This document shows positions 20,812-30,981 of a stretch of DNA of 64,000 nucleotides, piece after piece. A program made the translations under genes and the position numbers. The stretch lies in assembly GCA_905178155.1 (NCBI GenBank), contig CAJINV010000005.1, positions 1,156,392 to 1,220,391 on the forward strand. Direction: 5' to 3'. The stretch's first letter is position 1, and each line of letters opens with the position of its first letter. The DNA comes from Amoebophrya sp. A120. Lineage: Eukaryota; Sar; Dinophyceae; Syndiniales; Amoebophryaceae. The notes under the pieces were generated by a model. That model was not told the origin of the DNA. It searched no databases and was given only the letters and a program-made list of their open reading frames with translations.

Positions 20812-22359
20812 ATGTCCGGCAACAGTGGCATCGTCGGCCAAGAGGCCTTCCTAACCGAGTTCCAGTATCACCCGGGCATCCACCCGAAAGGCACCCCCGC
20901 GAGTATGGCCGGTGCGCGGGTGAAACTCCCCTGGAACGAAGCCGTCGTGCAGGAGTGCAAGGGGTGGGGCAAGGTGATTCTCGGCCATCGACCGCACCAC
21001 ACCAGGCCGCACCTGCTAGAGAAGGTCGGGCGGCTGGGAAAAGTGGATAACTCTGCGACCGCTTCTACGGATGGCGGCATTGGTGCGCCGTTGGACAAGA
21101 GACGTAACTCAACATCTGAGGGGGCAAGAACGGAAGGTGGCACCACTAGCCCGAGTGCAGAAATGCTTGAGAAAATTGGCGTAGTGCTTCAGCCTTTGCC
21201 ACCATCGCTGGAACCTGAAGACAGTGACGTCGGAGAAGGAAGAGGAGGAGGAGCGCAACAGCCCCCCGCTGCACTCACACAAGTTGTTGAAGAAAAGCTG
21301 CAAGGCGTCTTCACGGGCTCGTCCACGCAGCATCTTCACAAGTCTTCGTCTTCGAAAACAAGTCCATTAGCCGCTTCTGCTAACACTAGACCTAGAGCAG
21401 CCTCTGCAGTGCGTTCCGCGCCGCCCAACGGGAGTGCATTAAAAGTAAAAGCTGTAGAAGATGACCCAGACAGCACGACGAACCCGTTTTCCGCCCCCAA
21501 AGAGCTAAACGACACTCTGGGCGGCTTAATCCACGCCCGGTCCGTGTTCCAGCGGCGCGTCGCCCGCACTAATGTCGGCGTGAACTCGGTGACAAGTAAG
21601 AAGGTGGTGAAAATCGGGCCGGGCGTTTTGTACGTTGGGGACGTAGATTTCAAGAAGCGCCCGCACGGCGAGGGGACGCTGCTGATTGTGAACCAAGGGC
21701 AACGAGCGGCAGCTGTTTCTGCTGATAAGAAAACACCTCCTGCAGTGGATGTTGCAACGGAAGATGGCAATAACTACTGTCCGCCCCACGGTATTAAAGG
21801 TATTCGAGTTTCCTACCAGCAGCACGTGGGTCGGTTCGCAGAAGGGCGGGCCCACGGCGACGGCGTTTACCTTACCTCCGCCGGGCAAGTGCTCGTCGGC
21901 TCCTGGACGGAAAATAAGCGGGTTGGGGTGTTCCAATGCTTGGAAGCAACTGGGGTTGCGTTTGAAGAAAAGTACAACGAGAGCGGGAAGAAGATCGCGA
22001 GGAAAAAGATTATTATAGCTCGTGCACAGGAGCCCGCAGCGGCATCTGCATCGCTTTCGTCGGCTTCCGAAGGGAACGAAAAAGAGATTGAAAATGCAAC
22101 TACAAACGGCGCCACTGACCTCCCGGAAACTACAGCTACCCCCAGCACCACGACCAGCCAAGCGGAGACCTGCAGCAAATGCGGCTTTCTGTTCCACGCT
22201 GCGTACAACCACTCGCTCGCCTGCAGAACCCACGTTGCGAACTTCGTACAGGATGATAAGTCCGCGGATCCAAACAAGGGTATTTGGACCTGTTGCGGGG
22301 CCCGGGAGTGGGCTGATCTGGGATGCAACTTTGGGATGCATAGAAGCTGTTCAGCTTGA
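20812..22359 (+). CDS. MORN-like repeat protein with C-terminal Cys/His zinc-binding motif
   Basis: A single exon of 515 residues from ATG 20812. The middle contains MORN-like segments (VLYVGDVDFKKRPHGEGTL and VGRFAEGRAHGDGVYL, then VLVGSWTENKRVGVF). The C-terminus has CSKCGFLFHAAYNHSLACR-TH and, after a spacer, WTCCGAREWADLGCNFGMH, a paired CxxC..H / CC..C..H arrangement likely to bind zinc. The N-terminal third is polar low-complexity. MORN repeats bind membranes or scaffold cortical structures in alveolates; a cortical or flagellar role is inference. No introner and no other intron is present. Confidence 0.72.
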   Translation: MSGNSGIVGQEAFLTEFQYHPGIHPKGTPASMAGARVKLPWNEAVVQECKGWGKVILGHRPHHTRPHLLEKVGRLGKVDNSATASTDGGIGAPLDKRRNSTSEGARTEGGTTSPSAEMLEKIGVVLQPLPPSLEPEDSDVGEGRGGGAQQPPAALTQVVEEKLQGVFTGSSTQHLHKSSSSKTSPLAASANTRPRAASAVRSAPPNGSALKVKAVEDDPDSTTNPFSAPKELNDTLGGLIHARSVFQRRVARTNVGVNSVTSKKVVKIGPGVLYVGDVDFKKRPHGEGTLLIVNQGQRAAAVSADKKTPPAVDVATEDGNNYCPPHGIKGIRVSYQQHVGRFAEGRAHGDGVYLTSAGQVLVGSWTENKRVGVFQCLEATGVAFEEKYNESGKKIARKKIIIARAQEPAAASASLSSASEGNEKEIENATTNGATDLPETTATPSTTTSQAETCSKCGFLFHAAYNHSLACRTHVANFVQDDKSADPNKGIWTCCGAREWADLGCNFGMHRSCSA

Positions 22360-22873
22360 AGTCGTGAAGATGAGCTTCATTCTACTGCTCGAGTGTGAAG
22401 ATCTGAATCCTTTTTCTCTGAAATGGTTTGCGCCAGCGCACATGGGTGTGCATGTCTGTGCTCCGGGATTGAAATCAATGAACGAAGCTTACCTAAACAA
22501 AATCTAACGTCAAGGTGCGGGACCTATGTTTCGACTTTCTCCTTTACCTGTTTCAAAAATGGAACGCTGGCACGAATTATATTGAGTCGCATTTGAAGAT
22601 GCGTTGGTGGTCTTCATCATGGTCGCACTATTGATGGCTGCCCGACAACATGGTAATCGTATATTTACTTGTTCAATTTTTTGGTCCTTGTGTCATTCGA
22701 CCGGCGCTGGCGTCTGTGGAGACCGGGACTTTCTTTTCTTTTTTCCTTTGAAACAGAGTCACCTAAAGGACATTAGCGGTCTTCGATCAACATGGGATGA
22801 TACCCTGCAGCATAAGCTCGTTCTTTCTGAAGCTATTTTTCCTTATTCGCCGTTTTATTTTTCCTCCAACAAA
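22360..22873. other. Intergenic / probable 5' untranslated region
   Basis: The frame of the next gene stays open upstream to 22604, but this stretch is T-rich and encodes an uncharacteristic hydrophobic peptide. I therefore treat it as untranslated and start the next gene at 22874. A pyrimidine tract followed by aaacag (about 22740-22756) could be a splice acceptor. Confidence 0.45.
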
Positions 22874-25642
22874 ATGTTGTCGAGTAGCTCCAGCGGTATC
22901 TCACTGGCTCGCACGCGAAGCGTTAACAGCACGGGTGTAGTCGATCACCTCGATGCTGTGATGCAGACTGACACCGGAGCCGGAGCTCACACACAGCAAT
23001 CGCATTTCAACGAGAGGAACGAGACCACAAGTGGCGGAGTGGGTGGAATGGAGCAGCGGACTTCTTCTAGCCCAGTACCGAAAATAAATGCAGAAGGGGA
23101 GCACGCGCCCCTACCGTCTTCTACAAATGTCGACAGTACCATGGATGATGTCGTGGAGATGGGACAAGACGAGAACAAAGAAAACGGTCCGGCTGACGTA
23201 GTTCCTTCGGCCTCATCAGTGTCTGCGTATGAAACAAACGAGAAAGGCAGCGACGTGGTTTTCCACGATGCTGATGTGGACCATCAGGTTGACAACAACG
23301 AAAACAATTTCCCCGGCAATGTTGACACCGCTTCCGTGGGCAACCTTTCCCAAAAGTCCCACCTCGAGGACCCCTGCAACGCGAAGAACAACCCTTCGGG
23401 TCAGCAATCCCTCTCTCAATCCGCGGCGGAGTCCGCGGAGTTGGATCCGTGGCGCGCCTTTCGCCGCGACGTGGACGAGCTGACCAGCAGCAGCTCCTTG
23501 CATCCAAACTTTTCCGACAGTTTGTCCGCGAAAAACTGGCTCTCACTGGCACGGAACACGCGGATCATGAACAGCCGGAACATGCGGAAGTACTTGCGAA
23601 ACAAACGACGACTGATGACCCCTGCGCCGGGGGGCTCATCTGCAGCTGGCGTTGGACCACATCAACACGGAAGTTGGAACAACGCAACTTCCAGCACGAG
23701 AATCCTCCCCAGCAACGTAGAGCGGGTCACGAACTTTCACGCGGGCGTGAATTTTCCTTTAGGCTCGCCGCCGCCGAGCAACGCCGTCAGTTCTACTTTC
23801 TCTGGCGGGGGGACGACCAATGGCTCGATTATACACGGTTTGCACCAGAACACGGGTGGAGGGGGGGGCCAACATGGTGCTACTACAACTACGTCGATTC
23901 CTGCTGCGCATAACAGCCTTGCCGCCGCGTTGCAGCACCAACAGCAATTATCGTCCGGCGGTGGAGCAAGTGCGGCTTCGAACGCGCCCCCGAGTGCTTT
24001 GTTTCCGCTGGCGAGAGAGTTCTTGTCCCCGGGCAGCGGCAGCATCAGCCCCGTGCCGGGCGGGATGAACGCGAATAATAGTACTGGAAACAACAGCAAT
24101 AATCTTCATCATCTTCACGGAGGTGATAGTCATAGTTCCTCGCACCACACCGGGCAGCACCAGCACGCCGGGGCTGCGAATCCAGACCTCCTATCCCGCC
24201 TAATGGAGGACGCTTTCGCAGGCAGGGCGTCGAAGTCCGGGGGGTCCAAGAAGCCCGCAAAGAAAATCCCGTTGCTCCACGGTCCACCGCCGGGTTTGGC
24301 CGCGAACTTTAGTCAACATTCTTCAGCGAGCGCCGGGCTGATACCACCGGGGTCCTTTGCAGGGGCGGGCGCGGGGGGAGCTAGTGGTATTGCGGGAATT
24401 TCGTCACAACTTGCCGGTACGCCCGGAGGGGCCGCAGCGTCTTCGTCCGCTGGAATGAATACAGGCGCAGGAGGACCGGGTGGAGCGACATCATCAACAT
24501 CGGGCATTAACAATGTCCTCACCGGTGGTTCTTTTGCCGGCGCGTCGTCTGGGGCTGGACCAGGAACCACCAATCCCAATTTTCCCCCCTCAACATCGTC
24601 CACATTAGGGCGAACGCGGCTAGCGCGGCCTAGTTTCTTTCTCGAGGACAGCATGCTGCGCATGTGGAATCCTGAACGGTGGAAATCCGCCTCGGAAAGC
24701 GACAGCGGGTACGAGGCGGGCTACGAAACCGACGCGGACGAGTCGGACGCGTTGTCGGAATGGGAAAGCTCCGCGTTCAAAAAGCACTTCCAGCAACAGG
24801 GAGCGGGTAGTGGTCATTTGCCCACGAACTACAACGTCGGCCCCGTGGACACGAAGACCAGCCGGAAGCGGAAGATCGACGCCTTGGTGAACTTGACCAT
24901 GCGGATGAGTCTGGTCGGGGGCGCCGAGGGCGAAGAGATGGAGGAGGACGAGGAGGGTTTTTTTTCGAGCAACATGGGCCGCGGCAAGGGATCTTCGAAC
25001 AACCTCCAAGATGGACCACATGGCGCAGGAGCCGTGGCGGGGGAAAGTCTTCTGCACAAAAGCACCAGCGGAGGAGGTGGACACAATACTGCGGGATCAT
25101 CTACTACTTCTTCCGGCGGGTTGGTAGATCACCACAATGTAGTTGATCATTCCCACGGTTGTATGGTGGACCACTACGAGGGATCTAGTACTTCCCAAGG
25201 TGGCAACTACCTGCAAGCGGATCACGATGCACGGCCCCGGAAGTATTTGAGGTCCGATCAGTACGCGTTCATGGAAATCGCACCGATTCGCGAGGAAGAG
25301 GATGAGAGCATGCAGCAGAAGACGACTGTCTCTGTTGCGGAACCACAATTAATAGGACAACAACCACCTGCAGTTCTTGATAACGGAGGTCAAGGAACTT
25401 CTGCTTCTGGTGGCACACCTGCAGAGCAGGCACATGAAGTTGTAGAGGACACTGCTTCTGCAATGGAGATTGTGCCAGCGGAAGATGATGAAAATAATAC
25501 GCCGTCAGAAATGTTGTTGACTAGTACAACGCAAGGAACCACTTTGGGTGGGCAAGGAACCACTTTGGGTGCGGTGCCTGTCGTAATGTTACCACCGACA
25601 ACGGTGGGCGATGCGGGAACTGCTGGTGAACAATATCACTGA
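22874..25642 (+). CDS. Large low-complexity Gly/Ser/His-rich protein
   Basis: ATG 22874 (MLSSSSSGISLARTRSV) is preferred over the upstream in-frame ATG at 22604, because composition changes from T-rich to coding-like there; this gives 922 residues. There is no recognised domain. Features are long Gly/Ala/Ser and His/Gln tracts, a basic segment NTRIMNSRNMRKYLRNKRR, an acidic block SESDSGYEAGYETDADESD, and a nuclear-localisation-like SRKRKID followed by a predicted helix. A disordered nuclear regulatory protein is plausible but not shown. No introns seen. Confidence 0.65.
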   Translation: MLSSSSSGISLARTRSVNSTGVVDHLDAVMQTDTGAGAHTQQSHFNERNETTSGGVGGMEQRTSSSPVPKINAEGEHAPLPSSTNVDSTMDDVVEMGQDENKENGPADVVPSASSVSAYETNEKGSDVVFHDADVDHQVDNNENNFPGNVDTASVGNLSQKSHLEDPCNAKNNPSGQQSLSQSAAESAELDPWRAFRRDVDELTSSSSLHPNFSDSLSAKNWLSLARNTRIMNSRNMRKYLRNKRRLMTPAPGGSSAAGVGPHQHGSWNNATSSTRILPSNVERVTNFHAGVNFPLGSPPPSNAVSSTFSGGGTTNGSIIHGLHQNTGGGGGQHGATTTTSIPAAHNSLAAALQHQQQLSSGGGASAASNAPPSALFPLAREFLSPGSGSISPVPGGMNANNSTGNNSNNLHHLHGGDSHSSSHHTGQHQHAGAANPDLLSRLMEDAFAGRASKSGGSKKPAKKIPLLHGPPPGLAANFSQHSSASAGLIPPGSFAGAGAGGASGIAGISSQLAGTPGGAAASSSAGMNTGAGGPGGATSSTSGINNVLTGGSFAGASSGAGPGTTNPNFPPSTSSTLGRTRLARPSFFLEDSMLRMWNPERWKSASESDSGYEAGYETDADESDALSEWESSAFKKHFQQQGAGSGHLPTNYNVGPVDTKTSRKRKIDALVNLTMRMSLVGGAEGEEMEEDEEGFFSSNMGRGKGSSNNLQDGPHGAGAVAGESLLHKSTSGGGGHNTAGSSTTSSGGLVDHHNVVDHSHGCMVDHYEGSSTSQGGNYLQADHDARPRKYLRSDQYAFMEIAPIREEEDESMQQKTTVSVAEPQLIGQQPPAVLDNGGQGTSASGGTPAEQAHEVVEDTASAMEIVPAEDDENNTPSEMLLTSTTQGTTLGGQGTTLGAVPVVMLPPTTVGDAGTAGEQYH

Positions 25643-26300
25643 GAATCAGTAGTAAGTACTTAATATGAGTCTGCTGGACGAAGTTGTCTCTTGCACCAAG
25701 ATGAACACGTCCACGAAGACGATATGTCTCGCTGGCTGCTAGGCACCTTACAACCCAAACCAATCTCCCTTTTGGGTTACGAGTACGACCTGATACAAAA
25801 GGAAAACGAAAAAGGGGCGCTGCCACCTGTGACGCCCTGTTGCGCTGTTGAAATATCAGCCATGTAGCCTAGAAAAAGGCAATTGCTACCACGAATGAAA
25901 CGCGAAATCCGGACTTCATTAGCGTGATCGATCAATATCATCTTCAAGAAGAGATGAAAGCGGATCCAAGTCTGCAGCTACCTGCTTTGTCTGACGATCG
26001 TTTTCTGCTCCACGACACAGCAGGGGATACTAAGTTTTCTTATGTGCTGTCGTGAATATTATGGTGGTCGAAATCCAATCGAAAATCTAGATGGGCTTTT
26101 TCGCTCTAGTGTACTGTGTACGACGATTTTTGTGAAAAAAGTTTCCATTAGACTTTTTCCCCCTCCCCTGTCCTAAGACAAGAGCTAGTAGCCCGCACTG
26201 TTACAGTACTATACCCAAGAGAGACTTATCCTCCCCCAGAAGTACTAGATATTTCACATCGTTCATACAGCTTCATCACCTCCCTCCCCACAACCTCAAC
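25643..26300. other. Intergenic
   Basis: No recognisable element. T-rich stretches occur near 26090-26160, upstream of the pyridoxal kinase start. Confidence 0.6.
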
Positions 26301-29300
26301 ATGCTCGCCGAGGCTCTTTCTTCCGGCGCGCAGACCCGGCGGCGCGTTCTGTCTATCCAGAGCCACGTGGTTCACGGTTACGTCGGTAACAAATCCGCGA
26401 TCTTCCCCCTCCAGCTCCTCGGCTTTGACGTGGATCCGATAAACTCCGTGCAGTTTTCCAACCACACGGGCTACCCGTCTTTTTCCGGGGATATTTTGAA
26501 ACCGGATCAGCTCTGGTCGTTGTTCGAAAAACTGCCACAGCTCCAAGTCAAGTACTCCCACGTTCTAACCGGCTACATCGGCAGCAGGCAGTTCTTGGAA
26601 ACGGTCGGAAAAATCGTGGCCGAACTCCGGCAAAACGCGCCGGAGCTGATTTACGTCTGCGACCCGGTTTTGGGCGACAACGGGAAGTTTTACGCGCCGA
26701 AAGACTTGGTTTCCGCGTTCCAAGACACCATTTTACCCCTCGCGACAATTCTAACCCCGAACCAGTTCGAGTGCGAGCAACTGACGGGGATGAAGATCGA
26801 GACTTTGCAGGACGCCTGTGCCTGCTGCGACAGGTTGCACGAACTCGGGCCGCCGCACGTGTTCGTCACTTCTCTCGATATCTTCGCCGAGTCGGAGGGG
26901 GTGATCACCATGTTGTATTCCTCGAAAAGTCCGGTCGTGATTGAGCAAAATCTTGAGGAGTCTGAGGGTGACGAAAATAAAGCAGAATCCGAGCTGTCCT
27001 CTACCGCGGTCAGCCCGGGGAACAAGTACTTGCTGAAACTCCCTTTATTACATTTCGCCGCCGCGGCCAGTCCGAGCAGGAAAAGCTCAACGCATAGCCA
27101 TCTTGTTCCGGGGGAACAACAGTCCTCCGGAGTTGTAGCAGAGAAGGAACTATCAAATGCAAAAATGTTTGGGTCAGGAAGAATGCAAGATTTGTGAAGC
27201 AGTTTTTCCATGACCCATGAGGCCTGGAATGCAGCACCTAGCATGACAAACCCTGTGAGGTGTTTATCATGCCTATCCTGCATGAGAAACTCCCTGTCAA
27301 ACTGGTCAAAAGTGGACATCTTTTGGTAATCACGCAACGCAAATTTTTGCATGCTTCAGATTCAGCATGACAAGTTCCATGCTTCCAGACCTGGACATTT
27401 TTGCATTTGATAGAAACCACCGACCACGGGAACCGGGTTCACCGGCACCGGGGATCTCTATTGAGAGGAAAAATCTCCCCTCCCCATATCGAAAAGGTAT
27501 CTTTCCGAAAATTTGCGTTGCTGATTTGAGGTCACAAATCACATTGCTCTTGCAAGAAGACAAGGGCAGAAGCTTCCGCCCCATTATGGAAGCGATTTGT
27601 CATGCTGTTGGGCCTAAAGGTCAGCCGTTTGCAATGCTGAACAACTAGACCCATACGCCCCTATCTAGCCAGGGGATCTGGCCGCAATGCCTTCCTGCAA
27701 TACAAATCAGATTTGTGTATGCAAATCCAGCATCACAGATTTCCTTTTTGATATGGGGAGGGGGGATTTTCCCTTTTCATAATCTCACGGCCGCGCTTCT
27801 GCTGGCGCGGACGTTTGAGCATCCGTGTGAACTCCCGAAAGCGTTGGAGTTGGTCGGCGCCAGCATGCAGGCGGTGCTCGAGGAGACAGCCATGCGCGGG
27901 CGGCCGCGAAGATTGAGTGTCTGCTCGTCCTATCAAATGCAAAAATGTCTGGGTCTGGAAGAATGCAAGACTTGTCATGCATATTTCTCATGACCCATGA
28001 TGCCTGTAATGCATGACCTAGCATCGCAGACTTTTAGGGGGCTCCCTGATGCACCTTCCGCATGAGAAGTGCCCTGTCCGTGTAAGCACAATTTGTGCCT
28101 CTCTTGCTGGTCATACAGTACAAATTTTTTTAGAGTCCAAAAACAGCATGACAAGTTGCAATCTTCCAGACCCAGACACTTTTGCAGTTGATACGTCCTC
28201 CAACTTTGGCCCGGCGGCGAGGAAAAGTTTCTCCGCGTCGGAAACAGCAAAACTAGAAGCACCTGGTGCACCACCAGCCCCCGCGGCTTCTTCACCCAAG
28301 GTGGGGCCTACTTCAGGAGCAGCTCCGCCACCTGTCAGTAAGAAGCTCGTGCCGCCGGAGATCCGGCTGATTCAGTCGAAAGCGCAACTGGAAAGACCGA
28401 CAGTTGTGCACTACTGCAGGCGGATCGGGCAGAACTTAGGCATCAAGGCCGTCGCTTTCGACATGGACGGAACTTTGACGCTCCCACACCAGATCGATTT
28501 CAAGAAACTTCGGACGATGATCGACGCCCCGCGGGATTCGGACATCCTTGGCTACGTGAAAAGCATCGAAAGTGAGGAGAAGCGCAGAACCTTAACCGAA
28601 ACGATCGAAGCCGTGGAGTTGGCCGGGAAATACGAATTGCAGCCGGGCATTGTCGAGGTGCTAAAGGAATTGAAAAAGAAGGGCTACAAGCTCGGACTGA
28701 TCACGCGGAACCACTTGGGCGGTGTGGAAGTGTTTTTGAAAGAACTTGAGAAAAAGTGGAACAGCAGCTGCACAGCGGCACTACCTGACATTCGCGTCGT
28801 CGCACCAGCAGGGAGTGGTCTTACCACCACGGGTGGCTACGGCTATCCCGAAGACGGTGCTGGTTTGGGTCATCCTGATGCAGGCTGTGGCAGAACAAGT
28901 ACTGTCGCGATCTCCAGCGGCTTATCGTCCGTGACGTCCTCTGCCGGAGGCGGACCGTCCCCTCCGGAATCTGCTTGTCCGGTGGATCCAAGAGAGTCCG
29001 CGGACTCCGGGTCGTTCTCCATACCGACATCCGCGGCCGGTGCGACGGGGAACGGCCACGCGAAGGAGCACGACAAGAATGCTGGCGGTGGACCAAACGC
29101 ATCACAACATGACTCATTTCCTTTCAAGATCTTCGACGGGATTCGGACCCGCGACTCCCCGGTCGCCCCAAAGCCTAGCGGGGAGGCGATCCGCGACCTG
29201 TGCGAGAAGGTGTTTGGTTGCGATCCAGAGGAGGTCCTGATTGTTGGTGACCACGTGGACGACGTGCGGTGCGGGGAGGACGTCGGGGCTTGGACGTGCG

Positions 29301-29380
29301 AGATCTTCGAGGGACCCATTCCGCATTGCGGAGCGGATTTCAAGATCAGTTCGTTGAGCGGGCTGCTGAGGTTTTTGTGA
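26301..29380 (+). CDS. Pyridoxal kinase fused to a HAD-family phosphatase
   Basis: Exons 26301-27150, 27418-27458, 27787-27930, 28199-29380 give 738 residues. The N-terminal half matches eukaryotic pyridoxal kinase: VLSIQSHVVHGYVGNKSA, LTGYIGS, YVCDPVLGDNGKFY, LTPNQFECEQLTG, and, rebuilt across two introners, the phosphate-anion loop FTGTGDLTAALLLAR. The kinase ends with EIRLIQSKAQLERP, as in animal PDXK. It is followed directly by a HAD domain: AVAFDMDGTL (nucleophile Asp near 433), GYKLGLITRN, a low-complexity insert, and VLIVGDHVDDVRCGEDVGA. Kinase and phosphatase in one chain could set the pyridoxal 5'-phosphate level, but the HAD substrate is not shown. All three introns are introners. 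Confidence 0.88.
27151..27417 (+). mobile_element. Introner, family A
   Basis: Left tatcaaatgcaaaaatgttt, right ggacatttttgcatttgata. The flanks are ggaac / gaaac. Removal gives EKE-PPTTGTGFTGTGDL in frame. 267 bp. The interior is the reverse complement of 32479-32745. Confidence 0.88.
27459..27786 (+). mobile_element. Introner, family D, inside the kinase anion-hole loop
   Basis: Left tattgagaggaaaaatctcc, right ggggattttcccttttcata. The direct repeat atctc is at 27454-27458 and 27782-27786. 328 bp. Removal joins TGTGDL-TAALLLA, a conserved pyridoxal kinase motif, which independently confirms the cut. Confidence 0.92.
27931..28198 (+). mobile_element. Introner, family A
   Basis: Left tatcaaatgcaaaaatgtct, right agacacttttgcagttgata. 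The direct repeat cgtcc is at 27926-27930 and 28194-28198. 268 bp. Removal gives SVCSS-SNFGPAARKS in frame. Confidence 0.9.
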
Positions 29381-30981
29381 GCCTAATATCAGTGGTGACT
29401 GCCCACCGAGGTACTTACTATACTAGAGTATTTTATAGGCAAGGGAGTGAAACTTCGAAGGGAGTCAAGGGAGCCAAGGGAGGAAGATAAAACCTTTACA
29501 AATTGCCTTTCCTTAAATCATCGCCAAAATGCATGCTATGGGCGCGCTTACCGGTCGCCGGTTTGGGCCCTGCTGCCCCCCCCCCCGCCGCGGCCCCAGG
29601 TTTGTCCGCGTTTAGGCATTGGCCCGTTGCCGAAGGCCCTGGCCTTTTGAAGAAGGTGAAGGCTTGTAGAGTCGCCCCCGTCAACAGGAGTCGCCGGGGC
29701 GGCCTGGCCTCTGCCTAGCAACATAGAGCGTGGAGCCGAACAAGGAACGCGTAAACTGTTGCCGTGGCCATGTCAAGTTTCCGTTGTCCGGGGGAAGTTG
29801 AGGCAGCCACTTCAGCAATTTCCTTGTCGAGATCTTTCGCGCGAGGTTCTGCGTGATCAGATTCAACGCCATGCCGAACAGAGATTACGAAATGGAAACT
29901 TTGAAGCGGCCACTTCGACTTTCTCCAATCGGGAAAGAGTTGCAATGGCCGTCGGAACGCGCAGCAAGTTTGAAGCCCACACGCGTAGCATGTGCAGCCT
30001 GCTTCGCGCTGATGCATGCTGCGCAACGTTCCCACACGTGGGCGCATGTTCTACATGTTGCACGTGCCTCGCTGCGCGCGCGCAGCGCGCGGCCTCGAAA
30101 ATTTTTGTTGTGTGCGCACAGATGTCGATCCGCGCGCGCGCAGCGCGCGCCGCTAAAAATTTTTGCTATATGCCGATCGCATTGGCGCGTGCGACTGCTT
30201 TTTTATCTTACTCCCTTGACTCCCTTGAAAAGTTGCGCTGTACTCCCTTGGCTGGCGCCAGACACTAATAAACCTACTATACGACGTGTTTATGCCCCCC
30301 GCGGAAGAAGTACAGTATCGACCACTTAACGACATGGGCATTGGATTCTGCACAAGATGAAGAACATGTCATCTCCTTATTTACCTTTTGGAAACGAAGA
30401 ACAACCTACCAACCCGAAAAGCACTTGTACTACAGAATTGTCTGGAACTTTTCCAAGAAGCCCTCCTAGCGAAAACAAATGACTGTATGTATCATCTCCC
30501 AGAAGACATGATCACCAAAAGACTGTCTTGAAGTTTTTCCTGCTTCAAAATCAACCTTTAACGTAAATCCATGTAAGTACCAGTTCACTACTAACGTCAG
30601 ATTTATCCCTACGTAACAGACGCACACCACGACATGGAGTCGCTCGCAAGAGACCTGATTGGACCCTTCATTTCAGTAGAGGAGTGCGTAGTGTTTGTCG
30701 TTGCAAGTGGACTGAAAGAGGACTCTCGAGTTGAGTGCACGAGAAGCAGATTTTGGTTTCGCTAGAGAACCCCAGTGCGTCGCATGTTTCGTCTCAAGCG
30801 AATGTAGTTGTCGTCTGTTCTTTCCCTACCGTCCGATGAAGAACGCTTTCACGAACAAAACGTACTTAGTCGAAAGTGCCCTCTGATGTAGTTGGGTTTA
30901 GCTGGTTTTTTGAATTTGTAAAATTTTTCTCCGGTATTGTTGATTGACACTCGTCAGTATCACATCAATCCAATATAAAAG
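29381..30981. other. Intergenic, mostly a TIR-bounded element
   Basis: 29440-30250 is the TIR element listed separately. 30251-30981 is AT-rich, with no recognised feature. Confidence 0.6.
29440..30250. mobile_element. Putative non-autonomous TIR element (about 810 bp), intergenic
   Basis: aagggagtcaagggag at 29458-29473 is exactly complementary to ctcccttgactccctt at 30211-30226. Outside both lies a second arm pair (caagggagt / actcccttg) at the borders. The interior has two GC-rich palindromic clusters (about 30070-30100 and 30127-30155) built on gcgcgcgcagcgcgc, each followed by an aatttttg run. No ORF resembles a transposase. It shares no sequence with the introners. Confidence 0.6.

Noticed and set aside
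22604-22873. N-terminal extension of the low-complexity protein from ATG 22604
   Set aside because: Composition before 22874 is T-rich and non-coding-like; the extension would add an unrelated hydrophobic segment.
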